Positions 25,203 to 34,213 are shown, counted from the stretch's first letter. The stretch: 64,000 bases of DNA from Shewanella piezotolerans WP3 (GCF_000014885.1 NC_011566.1:1364001-1428000); one strand, 5' to 3'. The notes: generated from the sequence alone by a model not told the origin. Numbers and translations: made by a program.

Positions 25203-27827
25203 ATGTATCAAACCACTGCAGCACTGCGTAGTGCTTTTTTGGAATATTTCCGCACAAATGGTCACCAGGTCGTTGATAGTAGTTCATTAGTGCCGGGTAA
25301 TGACCCAACACTATTATTTACCAATGCGGGCATGAACCAGTTCAAGGACGTATTTCTTGGCGAAGACAAGCGCAATTATACACGCGCTACCTCTTCTCAG
25401 CGCTGCGTTCGCGCAGGTGGCAAGCATAATGATTTAGACAATGTTGGTTATACAGCACGCCACCATACATTTTTCGAAATGTTGGGTAACTTTAGCTTTG
25501 GCGATTACTTTAAAGAAGATGCAATTAACTTTGCATGGAACTTCTTAACTAAAGAGTTAAAGCTACCTAAAGAGCGTTTATGTGTAACGATTTACGAAAC
25601 AGATAACGAAGCCTATGATATTTGGTCTAAGAAAGTCGGTGTAGCGCCTGAAAATATCATTCGCATTGGTGACAACAAAGGTGCCGCTTATGCGTCGGAT
25701 AACTTCTGGCAGATGGGTGACACGGGTCCTTGTGGTCCTTGTACTGAAATATTTTATGACCATGGTGAGCATATTTGGGGCGGACGTCCTGGTACTCCTG
25801 AAGAAGATGGCGACAGATTTATTGAGATCTGGAACATTGTATTCATGCAGTACAATCGTCAATCTGACGGTGCGATGAACCCGTTACCAAAGCCATCGGT
25901 TGATACTGGCATGGGGATTGAGCGTATCGCTGCTATTATGCAGGGCGTGCACTCGAATTACGAAATTGACATTTTCCAAGCGCTTATCAAAAAGACTGCA
26001 GAAATTCTAGGGGTGACTGATTTAGAGAATAAGTCATTGCGAGTTATTTCAGATCATATTCGTTCATGCGCCTTTTTAATCGCTGATGGTGTTATGCCAT
26101 CAAACGAAGGTCGCGGTTATGTACTTCGTCGAATTATTCGTCGTGCAGTGCGTCATGGCAACAAGTTGGGCGCAACGAGTAGTTTCTTCTATAAGTTAGT
26201 CCCTACATTAATCGAAGTGATGGGTGATGCTGCTAAAGGTTTAGTGGCAACACAAGCTATCGTAGAAAAATCACTTAAAGCTGAAGAGGAGCAATTTGCT
26301 CGTACTCTAGAGCGTGGTCTAGGTATTTTAGATAATGCACTTTCTGGCTTGAAAGGCGATGTACTCGACGGTGAAACAGCATTTAAGCTATATGACACTT
26401 ACGGCTTCCCTGTTGATTTGACTGCTGACGTGTGTCGAGAACGCGATATCACAGTTGATGAAGCGGGTTTCAAAACTGCAATGGCTGAGCAGCGCAGTCG
26501 TGCTCAAGCTGCTGGTCAGTTTGAAACGGATTACAATGAAGGCCTCAAAATTGATGAGCAGAGTGGTTTTGTTGGTTACCAAGAGCTTAATAACCAAGCG
26601 ACCGTTACCGCTATTTATAAAGCGGGCGAGCCTGTTGATGCGCTAAATGTTGGTGATGAAGCAGTTATCGTACTTAATAACACACCGTTTTATGGTGAAT
26701 CAGGTGGCCAGTGTGGTGATAAAGGTGTTCTGCTAGCTGACGGTATTGAGTACCAAGTAGCTGATACACAGAAATATGGTCAGGCAATAGGGCATATCGG
26801 TAAGCTTGCTGAAGGCTCGATTGTTGTTGGCCAGAGTATCGCAACCAATGTTGATAAGAAGCTACGTCATCGCACTGAATTAAATCATTCTGTGACGCAC
26901 CTTTTACACGCAGCATTGCGACAAGTACTCGGTACTCATGTTACTCAAAAAGGTTCATTGGTAGATCCAGAACGTTTACGTTTTGACTTCTCTCATTTTG
27001 AAGGTGTTAAAGCCTCAGAACTTAAAGAAGTTGAAGAGTTGGTTAATACTCAAATTCGTCGCAACCATGAGCTTAAAGCTGAAGTTATGGATATTGAGCA
27101 AGCCAAAGAAAAGGGCGCTATGGCGTTATTTGGCGAAAAATATGACGCTGAAGTACGCGTCGTGACGATGGGCGACTTCTCTATTGAACTTTGCGGTGGT
27201 ACACACGTAGGTCGTACTGGTGATATAGGTCTATTTAAGATCACCTCTGAAGGTGGAATCGCAGCTGGTATACGTCGTATTGAAGCGGTAACAGGCGCAG
27301 CTGCGATGGCATATGTGGCTAAGCAGCAAGCTTCACTTGAGGAGGCCGCGGCACTTCTTAAAGGCGATAGCGCGTCAGTTATCACCAAGCTTAAGGCTCA
27401 GCTTGATAAGTCGAAGGCTCTGGAGAAAGAACTTGCTCAGCTAAAAGATAAGTTAGCAGCAGCGACGAGTGCTGATTTAGCTGGTGAAGCTGTTGAGGTT
27501 AATGGCATCAAAGTTTTGGTTAAGCAACTTGAAGGTGTTGATGCAGGTTCACTTCGTGGTCTTCAAGATGAGCTAAAGCAAAAGCTTAAGTCGGGTATTG
27601 TGGTATTAGGTATTGCTGGAGACGCCAAGGTTAATTTGATTGCTGGTGTGACTAAGGATCTGACAGGTAAAGTGAAAGCTGGCGAACTTGTTGCTTCTAT
27701 CGCTGTTCAAGTTGGCGGCAAGGGCGGTGGACGCCCGGATATGGCTCAGGCAGGTGGTAGTCAGCCTGAAAACCTCAAAGGTGCATTAGATAGCGTAATC
27801 CCTTGGATTACAGATAAGCTTGCTTAA
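25203..27827 (+). CDS. alaS: Alanyl-tRNA synthetase
   Basis: Class II synthetase that charges tRNA-Ala and edits mischarged Ser/Gly. 874 residues from the ATG at 25203, which follows AGGACGG; the frame extends nine codons upstream without conservation. The N-terminal catalytic domain starts FLEYFRTNGHQVVDSSSL; DTGMGIERIAAIMQG is motif 3. The editing domain has HSVTHLLHAALRQVLG and the zinc site CGGTHVGRTG. A C-terminal coiled-coil and glycine-rich C-Ala domain ends it. A terminator follows. Confidence 0.97.
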   Translation: MYQTTAALRSAFLEYFRTNGHQVVDSSSLVPGNDPTLLFTNAGMNQFKDVFLGEDKRNYTRATSSQRCVRAGGKHNDLDNVGYTARHHTFFEMLGNFSFGDYFKEDAINFAWNFLTKELKLPKERLCVTIYETDNEAYDIWSKKVGVAPENIIRIGDNKGAAYASDNFWQMGDTGPCGPCTEIFYDHGEHIWGGRPGTPEEDGDRFIEIWNIVFMQYNRQSDGAMNPLPKPSVDTGMGIERIAAIMQGVHSNYEIDIFQALIKKTAEILGVTDLENKSLRVISDHIRSCAFLIADGVMPSNEGRGYVLRRIIRRAVRHGNKLGATSSFFYKLVPTLIEVMGDAAKGLVATQAIVEKSLKAEEEQFARTLERGLGILDNALSGLKGDVLDGETAFKLYDTYGFPVDLTADVCRERDITVDEAGFKTAMAEQRSRAQAAGQFETDYNEGLKIDEQSGFVGYQELNNQATVTAIYKAGEPVDALNVGDEAVIVLNNTPFYGESGGQCGDKGVLLADGIEYQVADTQKYGQAIGHIGKLAEGSIVVGQSIATNVDKKLRHRTELNHSVTHLLHAALRQVLGTHVTQKGSLVDPERLRFDFSHFEGVKASELKEVEELVNTQIRRNHELKAEVMDIEQAKEKGAMALFGEKYDAEVRVVTMGDFSIELCGGTHVGRTGDIGLFKITSEGGIAAGIRRIEAVTGAAAMAYVAKQQASLEEAAALLKGDSASVITKLKAQLDKSKALEKELAQLKDKLAAATSADLAGEAVEVNGIKVLVKQLEGVDAGSLRGLQDELKQKLKSGIVVLGIAGDAKVNLIAGVTKDLTGKVKAGELVASIAVQVGGKGGGRPDMAQAGGSQPENLKGALDSVIPWITDKLA

Positions 27828-27853
27828 TGACGATGATTGTTGAATGAAAATAC

Positions 27854-27883
27854 TAAAAACGCTCTTTATGAGCGTTTTTTGTT
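27854..27883 (+). terminator. Terminator after alaS
   Basis: AAAAACGCTC, TTTAT, GAGCGTTTTTT. Confidence 0.88.
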
Positions 27884-28237
27884 GTTAGAAGCCTAAAAAG
27901 TAGAATTGGAACAAGGGTAATGGGAGTATTTAGCTAACTAATTGCATAAATATCACTGTTTACGAGAAAACTAGTAGATATCACAGTTAACTTTGGTATG
28001 GTTGGATGTGACAATTAAGAGTTGTGTGGCTATAGACATGGTTAAATGGTGATGAGGAAGCTATTGGTGCTTTTTTCATACTTGTTTAATCTAGATGTTT
28101 GATAATGGCCTTTTAGTGCAGTTTTTTCTTAATATGGCTTATAGGGTTTTGTCTTCAAAGTAGTGTAAACCGTTTTAAAGATGTAATTAATTGGCTTATT
28201 TCAAATTGAATACTGTTAATTTGTACTAAGCTAACTC
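27884..28237. other. AT-rich intergenic region upstream of csrA
   Basis: About 350 bases without a credible gene. It probably holds csrA promoter elements; E. coli csrA has several promoters in this interval. None can be assigned with confidence except the -10-like element at its right end. Confidence 0.4.
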
Positions 28238-28243
28238 TATAAT
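28238..28243 (+). promoter_or_regulatory. -10 element of a possible csrA promoter
   Basis: TCTATAAT before a leader of about 55 bases. No good -35 lies at 16-18 bases. The C before TATAAT is compatible with sigma-S or sigma-70. Confidence 0.4.
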
Positions 28244-28301
28244 ATGTATATAACGGAATAATGCCGTATAAAGCAGATTTAGGAACTAAAGGAGCAAAAT
28301 A

Positions 28302-28499
28302 ATGCTGATATTGACTCGTCGTGTTGGTGAAACACTGATGATTGGTGATGAAGTTACTGTCACTGTATTAGGCGTTAAAGGTAACCAAGTTAGAATTGGT
28401 GTTAATGCACCTAAAGAAGTCTCTGTCCATCGTGAAGAGATTTACCAACGCATTCAATCTGAAAAATCAGGCTCTGCCCCAGAAGGCGGAAATTTCTGA
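28302..28499 (+). CDS. csrA: Carbon storage regulator CsrA
   Basis: RNA-binding post-transcriptional regulator, 65 residues. [22 protein letters not shown], the [19 protein letters not shown] stretch with R44, and a short variable tail match the family. The leader has GGA triplets at 28255, 28282 and 28291, the last inside the AAAGGAG ribosome site; GGA is the core of the CsrA target, so autoregulation is likely. Its place between alaS and tRNA-Ser/Arg genes is as in E. coli. barA, in this window, acts upstream of it through UvrY and Csr RNAs. Confidence 0.97.
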
Positions 28500-28530
28500 T
28501 TGTAGTTTGATGATTACTGAGAATTTTAGA

Positions 28531-28556
28531 AGCTAGTTTTTTAACTGGCTTTTTTA
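28531..28556 (+). terminator. Terminator after csrA
   Basis: AGCTAGTT, TTTT, AACTGGCT (one G-U pair) followed by a T-run. Confidence 0.8.
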
Positions 28557-28656
28557 TTTTTTGGTTTTTAAAAGTCTGATAATAGGCGTTCTTAGGCGGA
28601 TATACAGTCAACATGCTTAAAAACAGTTCAAACGGATATTGTTTCTTAAAAATGGT

Positions 28657-28684
28657 TTGACTTATTTTCGGCAAACAGTAATAT
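28657..28684 (+). promoter_or_regulatory. Promoter of the tRNA cluster
   Basis: TTGACT, 16 bases, TAATAT, followed by the GC-rich GTGCGCC. A GC-rich discriminator after the -10 is typical of promoters inhibited by ppGpp. The first tRNA starts 15 bases after the -10. Confidence 0.6.
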
Positions 28685-28698
28685 GTGCGCCAAGAAAC

Positions 28699-28790
28699 GG
28701 AGAGGTGGCCGAGTGGCCGAAGGCGCTCCCCTGCTAAGGGAGTATGGGCTTTAACTCCCATCGAGGGTTCGAATCCCTCCTTCTCCGCCA
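28699..28790 (+). tRNA. tRNA-Ser(GCU)
   Basis: 92 bases with long variable arm. Anticodon loop CTGCTAA gives GCU, reading AGC/AGU. The acceptor stem GGAGAGG pairs with CTTCTCC (one G-U), and CCA is encoded. Identical to the last tRNA of the cluster. Confidence 0.96.
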
Positions 28791-28811
28791 TTTCTTAAAG
28801 TAGACGACGAT

Positions 28812-28888
28812 GCGGATGTAGCTCAGCTGGATAGAGTACCTGGCTACGAACCAGGCGGTCGGAGGTTCGAATCCTCCCATCCGCACCA
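28812..28888 (+). tRNA. tRNA-Arg(ACG), copy 1
   Basis: 77 bases, acceptor GCGGATG/CATCCGC, anticodon loop CTACGAA (ACG, read as ICG after TadA editing), encoded CCA. Confidence 0.97.
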
Positions 28889-28920
28889 TAATCTACTGTT
28901 GTGTTTAAATGTTTTAGTGA

Positions 28921-28997
28921 GCGGATGTAGCTCAGCTGGATAGAGTACCTGGCTACGAACCAGGCGGTCGGAGGTTCGAATCCTCCCATCCGCACCA
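28921..28997 (+). tRNA. tRNA-Arg(ACG), copy 2
   Basis: Identical in sequence to copy 1, separated from it by a 32-base spacer of unrelated sequence. Confidence 0.97.
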
Positions 28998-29035
28998 TTA
29001 AATCATTTAAAAGCTAGACCTAAAACTTAATATGC

Positions 29036-29112
29036 GCGGATGTAGCTCAGCTGGATAGAGTACCTGGCTACGAACCAGGCGGTCGGAGGTTCGAATCCTC
29101 CCATCCGCACCA
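29036..29112 (+). tRNA. tRNA-Arg(ACG), copy 3
   Basis: Identical to copies 1 and 2; encoded CCA. Confidence 0.97.
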
Positions 29113-29142
29113 TTAAGTCTTAGTAGATATACCTTTATATAT

Positions 29143-29219
29143 GCGGATGTAGCTCAGCTGGATAGAGTACCTGGCTACGAACCAGGCGGTCGGAGGTTCG
29201 AATCCTCCCATCCGCACCA
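29143..29219 (+). tRNA. tRNA-Arg(ACG), copy 4
   Basis: Identical to copies 1 to 3; encoded CCA. Confidence 0.97.
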
Positions 29220-29239
29220 TATAAAGCTTACAGAATTTA

Positions 29240-29316
29240 GCGCGTGTAGCTCAGCTGGATAGAGTACCTGGCTACGAACCAGGCGGTCGGAGGTTCGACT
29301 CCTTCCACGCGCACCA
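29240..29316 (+). tRNA. tRNA-Arg(ACG), copy 5 (variant)
   Basis: Same anticodon arm as the others, but acceptor GCGCGTG/CACGCGC. Two pairs (4:69 and 5:68) have changed on both sides, so pairing is kept. The T arm has TTCGACT and CCTTC, which keeps a G-U pair in the stem. It still looks functional. Confidence 0.93.
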
Positions 29317-29324
29317 AGTTTTGC

Positions 29325-29416
29325 GGAGAGGTGGCCGAGTGGCCGAAGGCGCTCCCCTGCTAAGGGAGTATGGGCTTTAACTCCCATCGAGGGTTCGAAT
29401 CCCTCCTTCTCCGCCA
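29325..29416 (+). tRNA. tRNA-Ser(GCU), second copy
   Basis: 92 bases, identical to the first tRNA-Ser of the cluster; only 8 bases after the variant tRNA-Arg, so the cluster is surely one transcript. Confidence 0.96.
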
Positions 29417-29430
29417 TTCTTTAAATACAA

Positions 29431-29457
29431 AAAAACCGCTTTATAAGCGGTTTTTTT
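29431..29457 (+). terminator. Terminator of the tRNA cluster
   Basis: AAAAACCGCTT, TAT, AAGCGGTTTTTTT, 15 bases after the last tRNA. Confidence 0.9.
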
Positions 29458-30186
29458 GTGCCTGTAATATATTAACCAGTAAATCTTATCCTTCTAAATT
29501 TCCTAAATAATAATCACAGCATGTGTTCTCAGTAGCGAGTTATCTTATCAGTATAAGATTTGCTCGGTATTCGACAATTAGCTGCTCTGGGGCAAGGTTA
29601 TTCATTTCTCCTGGATAACTGCTCCTGAATTACTCTCGATAACCGCGCCTACATTAATCTACCCTCCTTGAGCTCGTACCTTTTTATACTGATTGGTATA
29701 AGTGCATTCATGATGTTCGTAATATCTGCTCTCCATGAATGGAGAGAGCGTTGCAAGAGTGTCCAAGGCTAAAGAGTAAAGGGCATAGCCATTACGCCTT
29801 AAGTTCGTTAACGCAGCTTAAGGATCGCTAAAACTCAATGCAAAGCTTAAGTGGGGGACATAATACAAATTTGCGCAGATTTGGATGACGATCACATACG
29901 ACACGTATTTCTTGTTCCCTTGTAAATATGACAACTCCCCTTGCAGAGATTTTGTGACCTACACTTGGCTAAGATAGGTACGAAGCAGAAATTGATAATC
30001 GTAGTTGCTAGCTTGTTTATCTGTAAATTGATGGAATCAACTGCATTTTTAGTTGATTACACTTCATTAACGTGTGATTTTAAAGTGAACAGCTATATTT
30101 GTCATAGCCATTCTGGAAGTCGCAATGCGCAGAATGAATTCAGGTTTGTATAAAAACAAGTTTGTACTAAAGAACGGAGATCTTTT
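29458..30186. other. 730-bp region without a recognisable gene between tRNAs and sulfatase
   Basis: Holds a solo GATTGGTATA motif (29684-29701), a CCTTAAG/CTTAAGG inverted repeat with a 13-base spacer (29797-29823) and presumably the sulfatase promoter. An open frame at 29941-30153 has no familiar features and is not called. Lying next to a tRNA array, it is a plausible old insertion zone. Confidence 0.5.
29684..29701. repeat. Solo palindromic motif like the ends of the rpoS/mutS element
   Basis: TTATAC-TGATTG-GTATAA. It shares the GATTGGTATA core with the right end of the element at 20691-20848. No matching left end is seen nearby. Confidence 0.4.
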
Positions 30187-31737
30187 ATGACGCTACTTCG
30201 CAATAAGTTCGCAAAAAGTCTGGCACTATTGCCTCTAACCGCAGGGCTAATGACCTTTGCTGCGGTGGGAGCGGACAAGCCAAATATTCTCGTTATTTGG
30301 GGGGATGATATTGGCCAGTCTAATATCAGTGCCTATACCTTCGGTGTAATGGGCTATAAAACACCTAATATCGATAGTATTGCCAAAGAGGGAATGATGT
30401 TTACCGATTACTATGGTGAACAGTCTTGTACTGCTGGGCGCTCTACCTTTATAACTGGGCAAAGTGTATTCCGTACAGGCTTATCCAAAGTCGGTATGCC
30501 AGGGGCGGATATAGGCTTACAGGCAAAGGATGCAACCATCGCTGAAATTCTTAAACCTATGGGTTACGCCACTGGCCAGTTTGGTAAAAACCATCTAGGT
30601 GATAAAGATGAATTCTTGCCTACAAATCATGGCTTCGATGAATTTTTTGGTAATCTGTACCACTTAAATGCTGAAGAAGAGCCGGAAAATGTTGATTACC
30701 CTAAGAATCCTGAATTTCGCAAGAAGTTCGGTCCACGTGGGGTTATCAAGTCATCAGCAGACGGCAAGATTGAAGATACAGGGCCGTTAACCAAAAAGCG
30801 TATGGAAACAGTGGACGATGAAACGGTCGCTGCCGCTATCGACTTTATGGGGCGTTCAGTAAAAAGTAAAAAACCTTTCTTTGTTTGGTGGAGCGGCACC
30901 CGCATGCACTTTAGAACGCATGTGAAAGCTGAACTACAAGGTTCAAGTGGCTTAAGTAATTATGCTGATGGCATGATAGAGCACGATAATCACGTAGGAC
31001 AATTGCTCGATACCGTCGATAAATTGGGTATCAAAGATAATACCATTGTATTTTACTCTACTGACAATGGCCCACATATGAATACTTGGCCGGATGCGGG
31101 AACAACACCTTTCAGAGGCGAGAAGAATACCAATTGGGAAGGTGCGTACCGCGTACCTGCAATGGTCAGCTGGCCAGGGAAAATTGAAGCAGGCTCGGTT
31201 TCAAATGAGATCATGCATCATATGGACTGGTTACCCACTTTTGCAGCGGCAGCGGGTGACAGTAAAGTTAAGGACAAGCTATTAAAAGGCCATAAAGCTG
31301 GCAGCAAAAAGTTTAAAAATCATCTCGATGGTTATAACTTTTTACCATATTTAACTGGTAAAGATAAAACAGGTCCACGTGAAGAGATCTTTTATTTCAC
31401 TGATGATGGCGATCTTGCGGCTTTACGTTTTAAAAACTGGAAGTTGGTCTTTATGGAGCAACGTCTTGCTGGGACATTAGCTTTATGGGCTGAGCCATTT
31501 GTGGTACTACGCCTCCCTAAAATTTATAACCTAAGAATGGATCCTTATGAAAATGCCGATATTACCTCAAATACCTATTGGGATTGGATGTTAGATCGAG
31601 CATTTATGTTGGTTCCTGCTCAGGTCTATGTTGGCAAGTTCCTCGAAACCTTTAAAGAATATCCACCTAGTCAAAAAGCTGCAAGCTTTAGCCTAGATCA
31701 GGTGATGGAGAAATTACAGCAACCTGCGAGTAAATAG
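30187..31737 (+). CDS. Periplasmic sulfatase (arylsulfatase family S1)
   Basis: 516 residues, with an N-terminal signal peptide (residues 1-28, ending AAVGA). PNILVIWGDDIGQSN is the first metal-binding stretch. The signature CTAGRSTFITGQ places C81 as the residue to be converted to formylglycine; GKNHLGD and STDNGPHMNTWPDA are further active-site segments. It hydrolyses sulfate esters; the substrate (aryl, or sulfated marine polysaccharide) is not evident. A C-type site needs an anaerobic maturase or FGE, and none is in the window. The ATG follows GGAGATCTTTT. It stands alone, with a terminator directly after. Confidence 0.9.
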   Translation: MTLLRNKFAKSLALLPLTAGLMTFAAVGADKPNILVIWGDDIGQSNISAYTFGVMGYKTPNIDSIAKEGMMFTDYYGEQSCTAGRSTFITGQSVFRTGLSKVGMPGADIGLQAKDATIAEILKPMGYATGQFGKNHLGDKDEFLPTNHGFDEFFGNLYHLNAEEEPENVDYPKNPEFRKKFGPRGVIKSSADGKIEDTGPLTKKRMETVDDETVAAAIDFMGRSVKSKKPFFVWWSGTRMHFRTHVKAELQGSSGLSNYADGMIEHDNHVGQLLDTVDKLGIKDNTIVFYSTDNGPHMNTWPDAGTTPFRGEKNTNWEGAYRVPAMVSWPGKIEAGSVSNEIMHHMDWLPTFAAAAGDSKVKDKLLKGHKAGSKKFKNHLDGYNFLPYLTGKDKTGPREEIFYFTDDGDLAALRFKNWKLVFMEQRLAGTLALWAEPFVVLRLPKIYNLRMDPYENADITSNTYWDWMLDRAFMLVPAQVYVGKFLETFKEYPPSQKAASFSLDQVMEKLQQPASK

Positions 31738-31750
31738 AGTTAACACTGAT

Positions 31751-31775
31751 AAAGGGCGCTTGCGCCCTTTTTCTA
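31751..31775 (+). terminator. Terminator after the sulfatase gene
   Basis: AAAGGGCGC, TT, GCGCCCTTTTT. Confidence 0.85.
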
Positions 31776-31839
31776 TTTTTAAAAGGTTAGCGTAAGCGCT
31801 TTTTTAAAATGGAAAATGTACACTAAAGGTATTCACTGT

Positions 31840-32817
31840 ATGGACAGCCAAGCAATATATTCACAGCTTAATCAATTGCAAGTTGCGCTCGAGAAACAAG
31901 TTCTCGGTCAAGAGCATGTGCTAAAAGGTCTCGTCTTAGCACTATTAGCCGACGGGCATGTGTTACTCGAAGGGCTTCCAGGCACAGCTAAAACGCGCTC
32001 TGTAAAAACCTTAGCTGACTTGTTGAACCTATCCCAAGGGCGAGTTCAATTCACTCCAGATCTCTTACCCTCTGACGTTATTGGGTATGAAGCGCTATCA
32101 TCTTCTGAAAATAACAACATTGATTTTAATCCCGGCCCCATTTTTAACCATATTCTGCTGGCGGATGAAATAAATCGAGCACCACCCAAGGTACAGTCTG
32201 CGTTACTTGAAGCGATGGAGGAGCGTCAAGTCACCATTGGAAATACCAGTCATCCAATGCAAGCGGTGTTCTTAGTTTTAGCGACTCAAAACCCTGTAGA
32301 GCAAGAGGGAACCTATCCCTTACCTGAAGCACAGATGGATCGATTTCTGTTTAAAGTGGTTATTGATTACCCTGATGATGAAACTGAATTGGCAATTATT
32401 CGCCTCACGCGTGGACAGGAAGCACAAAATGACACTGAGTCACTCAACATAGATAATGCTGAAGAGTTAATCATGCAAGGCCGGCAGTTAGTGCATCAAG
32501 TGTTCATGTCAGAAAGTATTGAAAAGTATATTGTTGCGTTAGTGATGGGCACCCGAAAACCAGAAAGGTATCCAAACAGTGAGTTACATAAATATATCAA
32601 AATTGGGGCTAGCCCCAGAGCATCAATAGCGCTTGATAAAGCCTCTAGAGCCCATGCGGTCCTTGAGGGCAGAGACTATGTTGACCCTGATGATGTGCGA
32701 GCTGTTGTATTGGCGGTGCTGAGTCATCGATTAATGCTGTCTTATGCCGCAGTAGCCGATGGCTTGAGTGCTCAAGATGTGGTTAGAGAGCTTGTCAGCG
32801 TGACACCAGTGTTATGA
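31840..32817 (+). CDS. MoxR-family AAA+ ATPase
   Basis: 325 residues from the ATG at 31840, which has AAAGGT ten bases before; an ATG at 31816 is in frame and also possible. Walker A GLPGTAKT near residue 48, Walker B ILLADEINRAPPKVQSALLEAM near 108, sensor ATQNPVEQEGTYPLPEAQ and an AAA lid. MoxR proteins act as chaperones with VWA-domain partners. It is the first gene of a tightly packed operon with DUF58, DUF4381, two VWA genes and BatD, the Bat (Bacteroides aerotolerance) layout. Confidence 0.93.
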   Translation: MDSQAIYSQLNQLQVALEKQVLGQEHVLKGLVLALLADGHVLLEGLPGTAKTRSVKTLADLLNLSQGRVQFTPDLLPSDVIGYEALSSSENNNIDFNPGPIFNHILLADEINRAPPKVQSALLEAMEERQVTIGNTSHPMQAVFLVLATQNPVEQEGTYPLPEAQMDRFLFKVVIDYPDDETELAIIRLTRGQEAQNDTESLNIDNAEELIMQGRQLVHQVFMSESIEKYIVALVMGTRKPERYPNSELHKYIKIGASPRASIALDKASRAHAVLEGRDYVDPDDVRAVVLAVLSHRLMLSYAAVADGLSAQDVVRELVSVTPVL

Positions 32818-33746
32818 AAAAACAAGATCCTAGGATCTATACCAATTTAAGCGCTTTACTAGCACTTAGAGAAGAAAGTCGTCAACTGTCGTTATCACCG
32901 AGATATAGGCCTGCGGGAATGCTCTCTGGCCGACATACATCGCGGATAAAAGGTCGCGGGTTGAATTTTGAAGAGCTGAGACAATATCAAGCAGGTGACA
33001 ACATACGTCAAATTGACTCTAGAGTTTCTGCACGCTTAGGTAAACCCTATGTGAGGGTTTACTCTGAAGAAACTGATAGACCTGTCCATATCATTGTCGA
33101 ACAGCGTTTGCCGATGTTTTTCGGTAGCCAAGTTAATACTAAGTCAGTAACCGCTGCACATTTAGCTGCGCTGTTGGCATGGCAAGTATTTGATGCGGGA
33201 GACAGAGTTGGCGGCGTTGTATTAGCCAGCAATGATTTGGTATCAATATCGCCAAAGCGTTCAAGTCATAATGTTGTTCATCTGCTCGAAGCAATTGTTA
33301 CTGCCAATAATGGACTACAGTTGTCATCGGCGGACAACACAGTCAATACTTCACAATCAATATTTTCAATGGTGAGACCACTCATTTCGACTTTAAGTAG
33401 TCAGAGCGTATTGATCTTGATAACTGATATTGAAGGGATCGAAATTGAACAGTTGGCTGAGTTGGAAGTGTTATCTCAGAAAACAAACGTATTACTTTTC
33501 GTCATTCAAGATCCGTTAGAAGATGATTTAACTCGTGCCCATGGTTTGAGTGTATCCCATGGTGAGCAGCAGATTAATATCCAAGCGAATGCTGATAACC
33601 AACTTAAATATGAAGAGCTTTACCAGCAAAGGTTGGTCAGTCTGAAAAAAGCCGTGGTTGGCAGTATATTACCAGTAGGTATAGTTAATACCTATGAGCC
33701 AGTTATAAGTCAGTTAAATCGCTTATTAATGGGAGAACCTGAATGA
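32814..33746 (+). CDS. DUF58 domain protein of the MoxR/Bat operon
   Basis: 310 residues, soluble. The DUF58 core is GRHTSRIKGRGLNFEELRQY followed by QAGDNIRQIDSR and VYSEETDRP near residues 40-90; the usual IDW is IDS here. The C-terminal half has a VWA-like fold without a full MIDAS. The ATG overlaps the moxR stop (ATGA), so translation is coupled. Its partner role with MoxR is known by association only. Confidence 0.9.
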   Translation: MKKQDPRIYTNLSALLALREESRQLSLSPRYRPAGMLSGRHTSRIKGRGLNFEELRQYQAGDNIRQIDSRVSARLGKPYVRVYSEETDRPVHIIVEQRLPMFFGSQVNTKSVTAAHLAALLAWQVFDAGDRVGGVVLASNDLVSISPKRSSHNVVHLLEAIVTANNGLQLSSADNTVNTSQSIFSMVRPLISTLSSQSVLILITDIEGIEIEQLAELEVLSQKTNVLLFVIQDPLEDDLTRAHGLSVSHGEQQINIQANADNQLKYEELYQQRLVSLKKAVVGSILPVGIVNTYEPVISQLNRLLMGEPE

Positions 33747-34213
33747 ATCAGGTGATGCAGTTGGTTGATATACCGCTACCAGAGCCTATCTCATGGTGGC
33801 CTTTATCTACTGGCTGGTATGTTGTACTTATTGCGATTTGTCTTGCACTTGGCTTGCTAATGATCCGTAAAAGACGGCGCTGGGTTGCAAATAGGTACCG
33901 CAGAGTCGCCTACCGCGAGCTGCAAACACTCACATTGGAAAATGCTAGTGCCATGAACCAAATTCTTCGTCAGGCGGTCTCGAATGGAAAATCATCCATT
34001 GTGCTAAACCATACTGGGGTGACGTGGTATCAATTAATCAGAAGCAGTAGTAAGCAACCAATATTGAGTGAATCTCAGCTTTTTCAGCTTGAGCAGTTGA
34101 ACTATCAGCCCGCTCAAAACGTGGAAAAACATCTGTCACAAAATGATTTCGTCACGCTGAAAGAGTTATGCTTACGCTGGGTAAAGGAGCATCATTTTGA
34201 ACATGAGTCTTGA
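33743..34213 (+). CDS. DUF4381 membrane protein of the Bat operon
   Basis: 156 residues. LVDIPLPEPISWWPLSTGWYV at the N-terminus is the family hallmark, followed by one membrane segment at about 27-46 and a basic cytoplasmic stretch (RKRRRWVANRYRR). Overlaps the previous gene by 4 bases and the next by 17. Function unknown apart from operon membership. Confidence 0.88.
   Translation: MNQVMQLVDIPLPEPISWWPLSTGWYVVLIAICLALGLLMIRKRRRWVANRYRRVAYRELQTLTLENASAMNQILRQAVSNGKSSIVLNHTGVTWYQLIRSSSKQPILSESQLFQLEQLNYQPAQNVEKHLSQNDFVTLKELCLRWVKEHHFEHES

Noticed and set aside
28411..29417. Minus-strand open frames across the tRNA cluster (starting MAEKEGFEPSM or MVRMGGFEPP)
   Set aside because: They are reverse complements of tRNA-Ser and tRNA-Arg genes, a well-known source of false protein calls.
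29941..30153. 70-residue frame before the sulfatase
   Set aside because: No ribosome site, no familiar pattern, and it overlaps the likely sulfatase promoter.
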